13,069 nt of DNA from the NCBI GenBank assembly GCA_028565635.1, contig JAOXYB010040639.1:1-13069 (forward strand), read 5' to 3'. Under the pieces are notes generated by a model that did no database searches, was not told where the DNA came from, and saw nothing but the letters and a program-made list of their open reading frames with translations. Made by a program: the position numbers and the translations under genes. The DNA is from Phoronis ovalis (taxonomy: Eukaryota; Phoronida; Phoronidae). How positions within the stretch are numbered: the stretch's first letter is position 1; each line of letters starts with the position of its first letter. This document shows, piece by piece, positions 8,891 through 13,069 of the stretch.

Positions 8891-10822
8891 ATGACGATGC
8901 CAACAACGAAGCAGCTAAATCGATACTATCAAGATGAGGTAAAACTCAGCCGAGAAAACACGAAAGGAATCACTGAAAGAGTACTGCCTGCTATCACCGA
9001 CATCCTTCGTTACATCAACAAGGAAGATTCAAGGTTTGACATTCAACCTCGTTGCATGGGGAGTTACTGGCAGGTATTGAAAGTCGAAAAAGCAGATGAA
9101 TTCGACATCAATGTTGCCGTCCGCGATTGTCCTGATTTATACTATACTAAGCACACGCCTCGATACTTTGGATTTAATAAAGATGTGTCAGACCCAGCAC
9201 CAACAATGGATGACACGCTTGAAATTGTTAAAAGCCGCGGTCCTTTGCCAAGTCCAAAACCTGGCTATGTCTCTGTTAACTTGGGGGAAACACCGAATAA
9301 CTGGAAAGGATTCACAGACACTTGGATGTTTGATGGCTATCTAATACCATTTCTTGTCAAGAAGACATTCCATCGTCATCTGACAAATGCCATCCGGGAC
9401 CTAGACTTAAGAGGTGAGACTACAATAATGCGTTTTAGTTTTTTATAAAATCTATCGCGATTTTTTATCAATCCTTTTGTCATGAATCGCGATGGGTTAA
9501 TATTCATATGTTCAAACTAACATAATTAATTTGTGAATACATATTTTCATTCAGGGACATCTAATTGTATAAGATGCATTGACTGTTTATCTGAAAGACC
9601 CCATAACCATAGACCGATGTCATTGATGATATTTTCTTAAATTCAGTATTTCTTAAGTATTAACAAAATACTGGCATACAGATATCTTAACAAGTTCGGG
9701 TAGATTGTGAATTGTTAATGATCACCGAGCGCAACTGATAACATCTACTGATAACGTCACGTAAACCTACCAAATCTGTGTTTTAGATGGTGCTCGAATA
9801 CGAAAATTATGTGCTGGCCCTTCTTTAACGGTGCATGTTTATGTCGATGGCTCCACCATTGATTTAGATTTTGCTCCAACGCTGGAAGCAATTTCTGATT
9901 GGCCAGTTAAATGGCCAAAGCAGCCCGTGTCTTGGCCGTCACCCGACAAAATCGCTGCGGTCAAACAGACAAGACTGCACAATGTTCCAAGTAAAAATTT
10001 TGATTGGTGGAAATCATATGCGGCAGCTGATCATGAATTGTTTGCCAACATCGACCAAGATGGAGGATGCCGCAAGCAGTGTTTAAGGATGATGAAGAAA
10101 TTACGAGATGATGTTTGGTGTCCAACTACAAAACCAGTGATAACTTCCTACCACTTAAAGGTATTCTTTTTCGTAGTGCTTTCAATTCCGGTACATGTTT
10201 TTTAATCTAGTGTCCAAAAGTAAGCAAAACATTTATACTGCTTGACGTTCTAGAAGCTAGATTGAATTTAGGAACGTGATATCGCTACAAACATGAACAA
10301 AACTTGAGAAATCTTACTTCAATCAAATTGAACTATAATGCTGAACTAGAAATTATTCAAAACGTAATAAACAAAACAAAAGTATAGCTGTGATGTTTCT
10401 ATAACTGTTAGATTACAATGACATAAAAGCGAAAATTCGTTATCAAATTTATCATCCATTATATGCACTAGCTACTTGCGATTGCACTTGATTTATATAC
10501 GATTTTTTTCCTTCAGAATATACTCTGGTGGGAATGTCAAGATTATCCACGTTCCTCCCAGTGGACCAACGACAACTTGCCTACACGCTTCATGAGTTTA
10601 GTTCGTCGTCTACTAGATTGCACTGAAAGTCGTGAACTGAAGTTTTACTTCAACCAAAACGTAAATTTGATTTCCCAGAAACGTGTTGACGATTTGGATA
10701 TTGCTGCAAGGAAAATTCGGAAATTTTTAGACAACCCAGTCAAGTTTTTGTCGTCTGACCTTGCGGATAGTGGCTATGGTGGTTCTCCATGGTCATCACG
10801 TATTGGGTCATTATCACCATAA
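8891..10822 (+). CDS. cGAS-like receptor (Mab-21 domain nucleotidyltransferase), 3 exons
   Basis: The exons are 8891-9413, 9787-10160 and 10517-10822, joined by GT-AG introns (phase 1, then phase 0), giving 400 residues. The fold is Mab-21/cGAS: an N-terminal helical spine (1-50), then the nucleotidyltransferase core with GS (57-58), EFD (E70, D72) and the third acidic residue D202 in IDLDFAPTLE. The C-terminal Mab-21 part includes GCRKQCLRMMKKL (268-280), SYHLK (295-299) and the WWEC...W...L...R helical region (303-330). All three metal-binding positions of cGAS are present, so it is likely an active enzyme making a cyclic dinucleotide for STING-type signalling in the cytosol. The cGAS zinc-thumb pattern H-x5-CC is absent, so double-stranded DNA need not be the ligand; some insect cGLRs respond to dsRNA. 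The last ~25 residues form a Ser/Gly-rich tail. An alternative is a developmental Mab21-like protein, but the intact triad argues for cGLR. Confidence 0.9.
9414..9786 (+). other. intron 1 of the cGLR gene, with two ATCGCGAT palindromes
   Basis: The donor is GAG|GTGAGAC at 9414 and the acceptor is CTGTGTTTTAG ending at 9786. Splicing restores codon 175 (G|AT, Asp) and links the LDLR end of exon 1 to DGARIRKL, the usual continuity in Mab-21 proteins. Reading through instead gives a stop at 9446-9448. Two copies of the 8-bp palindrome ATCGCGAT lie at 9454-9461 and 9486-9493. Confidence 0.88.
10161..10516 (+). other. intron 2 of the cGLR gene
   Basis: The donor is AAAG|GTATTC at 10161. The acceptor is a T-rich tract TTTTTTTCCTTCAG ending at 10516. 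It falls between codons (phase 0) and joins SYHLK to NILWWECQ, the conserved Mab-21 continuation. Reading through gives a stop at 10203-10205. No further structure is seen inside it. Confidence 0.9.
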
Positions 10823-11645
10823 ACGAGCTTTTGACATTTGCCTATTATTACCTGTTACTGTGATACTGTAGCAATACTATAATAATATAGATTTTTTAAC
10901 TGTATATACATATGATAAGTTTTTTTGTAAGCAATTTCAATTGTAAACCACATAAAAGTTTTACTATTTTTTATCACTAAAACTGTGATGATTGAATTTT
11001 AAAGGCACAACGTATATGGTTAGGGAAACACTCGGAAACGCTAGTTATGTTATTATGATTTATGATTAGATTAACAACATTCGCTCTTTCATGCATGGTA
11101 ATTGGATCTAGAAGTTTCATTTTAATTTTGTGTATATATAATTTAAATTTACATTGTAATAAGAGTGAATAGAATAAATTTGAAAACAATATAATATGCT
11201 TTTGTTTAATAACGTGGACTTAAATACTTTAGTAAAAAAAATGTATGGAGCATAAATCTCAAGCATTGTGCATTTAGCAATGACTCTGACTGCAGACCAC
11301 CTAGTGTGTGTTTCAGAAATCACACACACAAGAAATCACAACTACCACACCTTTCACAAAATATGCTTTTTTCTTTTACGTATTTCCCATTTGCAACCAG
11401 TTTCTATTAACAGAATTCACTGCAAACCACACACATAATAAACAAAAGGCATTGTTATCGTATATAGTCTTTCTAATATAAAGGTTATTTATATCAACAG
11501 ATTTTGTGTAATGTATAACCAAATGGACAATTGAACTAGCAACAGGTTAGTGACTTTTTTTAATTTACATACCTGATATCACATATGAAATAATTAAAAA
11601 ACATGAGTTATCCATTTCCGGTTCGATGCGCCATATTTTCCCCAT
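10823..11645. other. 3' flank of the cGLR and AT-rich spacer
   Basis: The first few hundred bases are probably 3' UTR. The nearest canonical poly(A) signal on the plus strand is AATAAA at 11173-11178, about 350 bases past the stop. Further on, a short GT/CA inverted repeat (GTGTGTG 11304-11310, CACACAC 11321-11327) and several ACCACAC phrases suggest a degenerate CA-rich simple repeat. No gene is seen on either strand. Confidence 0.4.
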
Positions 11646-11895
11646 AAAGTAGGTGGCTGCGCAGTCGACTTGCTTTTGGGCGGACATCAAGAGACATTAA
11701 AAATATTTTTCAACAAAATGCTATCATTTGATTATTCAAAGTTTCACCAATTTAGAATGGCTGGTGTTCCCTTTATATTCCTTTAAATCAGGTGGCTCAC
11801 AGTCTCCTTGGTTTTGGTAGACACTCAAAAAGAGACATAAAAAATTGTTTTTCATCAAAAATTCTGTCATTAGGTAATTCAAATTTTTTCCAACT
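11646..11895. repeat. old diverged direct duplication, ~140-bp period
   Basis: The segment from about 11646 (AAGTAGGTGGCT...) is repeated from about 11786 (AATCAGGTGGCT...). Both copies continue in the same order through CAGTC, CTTG.TTTTGG, GACA/GACACTCAA, AGAGACAT, a TTTTTCA(A/T)CAAAA block and TCATT..TT.ATTCAAA. There are many substitutions and small indels, so the duplication is old. The bases before each copy (CCATATTTTCC and CCCTTTATATTCC) may extend it leftwards. It may be a decayed transposon-derived or minisatellite repeat; I see no terminal inverted repeats or target-site duplications. Confidence 0.6.
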
Positions 11896-12105
11896 TCTGT
11901 CGTTTTCGCTTTAGCATAATATTACAGTAATAAACTAGAAATATTTTTCTTGATGATATGAGATCCAACATCTGCGACATAACGTAGTGGAATAGATTTT
12001 TTACCATTCGCACTTTTCATGGTTCCAGTACATATCCAGACCATACTGAGTAAACGTGTTGTCATTTGGCATCAATTTATTTCTTTATTTCTCTTAATTG
12101 CTTGA
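11896..12105. other. AT-rich spacer
   Basis: No supported feature. It leads into the 40-bp tandem duplication and a possible exon end at 12297. Confidence 0.3.
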
Positions 12106-12187
12106 ATCTGCGCTTCCATGCCAGCTTCTATCGTTCATACAGTCCATCTGCGCTTCCGTGCCAGCTTCTATCGTTCATACAGTCCAT
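12106..12187. repeat. 40-bp tandem duplication, two copies
   Basis: Two adjacent 40-base copies, 12106-12145 and 12146-12185, share ATCTGCGCTTCC(A/G)TGCCAG and TCTATCGTTCATACAGTCC, with a single A/G difference at 12118 versus 12158. The period is not a multiple of three. Two plus-strand frames stay open through it (12066-12296 and 12098-12289), but because of the period each frame reads the two copies in different phases, so neither has the internal peptide repeat expected of a real repeat protein. Confidence 0.9.
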
Positions 12188-12297
12188 ACGGAGCCCTCAA
12201 GTGACGAAGTCCTTGAAATTTTCGGACGGCGCGCTATCAAAACAATTCCGCTGTTTTGTTCCTCATGTACCTTCAGGTTACCCAAATGATTTTTGAT
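12188..12297 (+). other. possible exon end with a strong donor site (unassigned)
   Basis: This stretch is locally richer in GC than its flanks (GGACGGCGCGC near 12222-12232) and ends at TTTTGAT|GTAAGTAC, where GTAAGT (12298-12303) is an ideal 5' splice site. Two frames are open into it, one ending at TGA 12294-12296 and one at 12289. I cannot choose a frame or recognise a protein. It may be a 5' exon, possibly non-coding, of a gene lying beyond the window, or chance. Confidence 0.18.
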
Positions 12298-12448
12298 GTA
12301 AGTACTTCTAATGGTTCCAAAAAAAATAAACAACAAAGACGGCGACAGCAGCGAGTCGGACTTTTTTTACGCACTTCAGTTGTGACAAGATGCATTTAAA
12401 ACTTATAATCCCCGGCAACAGAGGGAGCGTCTAATATTATAGTGTCAG

Positions 12449-12464
12449 GTGTGTGTGTGTGTGT
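12449..12464. repeat. (GT)8 microsatellite
   Basis: An uninterrupted run of GT dinucleotides covers about 16 bases and is a plain simple-sequence repeat. Confidence 0.9.
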
Positions 12465-13069
12465 CTAAGTTTTCATATTTACGTAGAATAAAACTATACA
12501 TATAGTAAATGCCACATCACAGCATGAAAAAACAGAATGAAGTGGCCTCTACATGTTTACTTAGCAAGCACTCGTCATTCCACCTGGGGGCGTTTAAAAT
12601 AATGTTAAAATGAACTTGAAATCTATAATAAGCTGAAAAGATTAATGTTTTCTTGATTTCCGCAAAAGGGTAACTCCCATTCCTGTCAATGCTGGGCAAT
12701 TGCTAAGTGTTCAACAAATAATATATTGTACCTCATTACATGTACACCCAAAAAGTACTGAAAAATCTTTGTGAAAAACATGACTTCGCAAAAAATATAA
12801 CGCGTCATGTTGAAATCCGCAAGCGTTATCGGAGACCTAAACCTCTTGCAGTTGTAAATACGTAGTTCTAATTTTATTGCCATAATTTAATATTGTGGTG
12901 TCTTCATTATTGTTTGTATAGTTATTGTGTGTAATAATCTGCAAAAAAAAACATGTTTACGTGATCGTTCTTTAATTTTTCTATTTTTACTGAAGTAGTC
13001 AGAGCATAGAAACGTCCAACTCGTCAGACTTGTTTGTTTATAATTTTGTTTTCATTTTTCGCATTTACA
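12465..13069. other. AT-rich spacer to the window end
   Basis: I see no gene, structured RNA or repeat here. Open frames of 60-65 codons on the minus strand (12517-12699 and 12686-12883) have translated-AT composition and no recognisable motif. Confidence 0.4.

Noticed and set aside
9096-9344. Overlapping open frame inside cGLR exon 1 (and a similar one at 9871-10086)
   Set aside because: Out-of-frame shadows of exons whose main frame carries the cGLR motifs.
10977-11329. Minus-strand open frames of 70 codons downstream of the cGLR
   Set aside because: AT-rich composition, no motif, and they overlap the probable 3' UTR and a CA-rich simple repeat.
11611-11633. GGTTCGATGCG, resembling a tRNA T-loop
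   Set aside because: No matching acceptor, D or anticodon stems around it.
12311-12385. 24-codon ATG frame with an acidic SSESDFF segment
   Set aside because: Too short to support, and it lies just after a donor site, so it would be intronic if that donor is real.

Overview
The window reads as nuclear DNA from an AT-rich invertebrate animal genome. The evidence is a protein gene interrupted by two GT-AG introns, long gene-poor AT-rich spacers, decayed tandem repeats and a microsatellite, with no bacterial operon structure or ribosome-binding sites. Introns of about 360 bases, and a splice acceptor sitting directly before a start codon, would fit a tunicate such as an ascidian. A cnidarian or mollusc cannot be excluded, and the sequence alone does not settle the phylum.

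There are two well-supported genes, both on the plus strand. Gene 1 (3469-4749) is an uninterrupted 426-codon frame for a membrane fatty-acid desaturase with an N-terminal cytochrome b5 domain. It keeps both heme histidines and three histidine boxes, and resembles the cytochrome b5-related/front-end desaturase group. Its ATG lies three bases after a convincing 3' splice site, so the mature mRNA probably carries a leader joined by cis- or trans-splicing. Gene 2 (8891-10822) has three exons encoding a 400-residue Mab-21/cGAS-like nucleotidyltransferase (a cGLR) with GS, EFD and third-Asp motifs intact. It is therefore a candidate innate immune sensor that makes a cyclic dinucleotide. A perfect NF-kB-type decamer beside a TATA-like box lies about 200 bases upstream of its ATG.

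Layout: 1-92, decayed 30-bp tandem repeat; 93-3260, AT-rich spacer with one notable hairpin; 3261-3465, possible promoter and leader intron of the desaturase; 3469-4749, desaturase; 4750-8668, spacer with a 71-bp tandem duplication and one overlooked coding-like stretch (6494-6666); 8669-8890, promoter-like region of the cGLR; 8891-10822, cGLR; 10823-13069, spacer with an old ~140-bp duplication, a 40-bp tandem duplication, a possible exon end and a (GT)n tract.

Nothing in the sequence ties the two genes functionally. One is a lipid-modifying ER enzyme and the other an immune sensor. They are best read as neighbours until expression data say otherwise. The most interesting object is the cGLR together with its kB-bearing upstream region.
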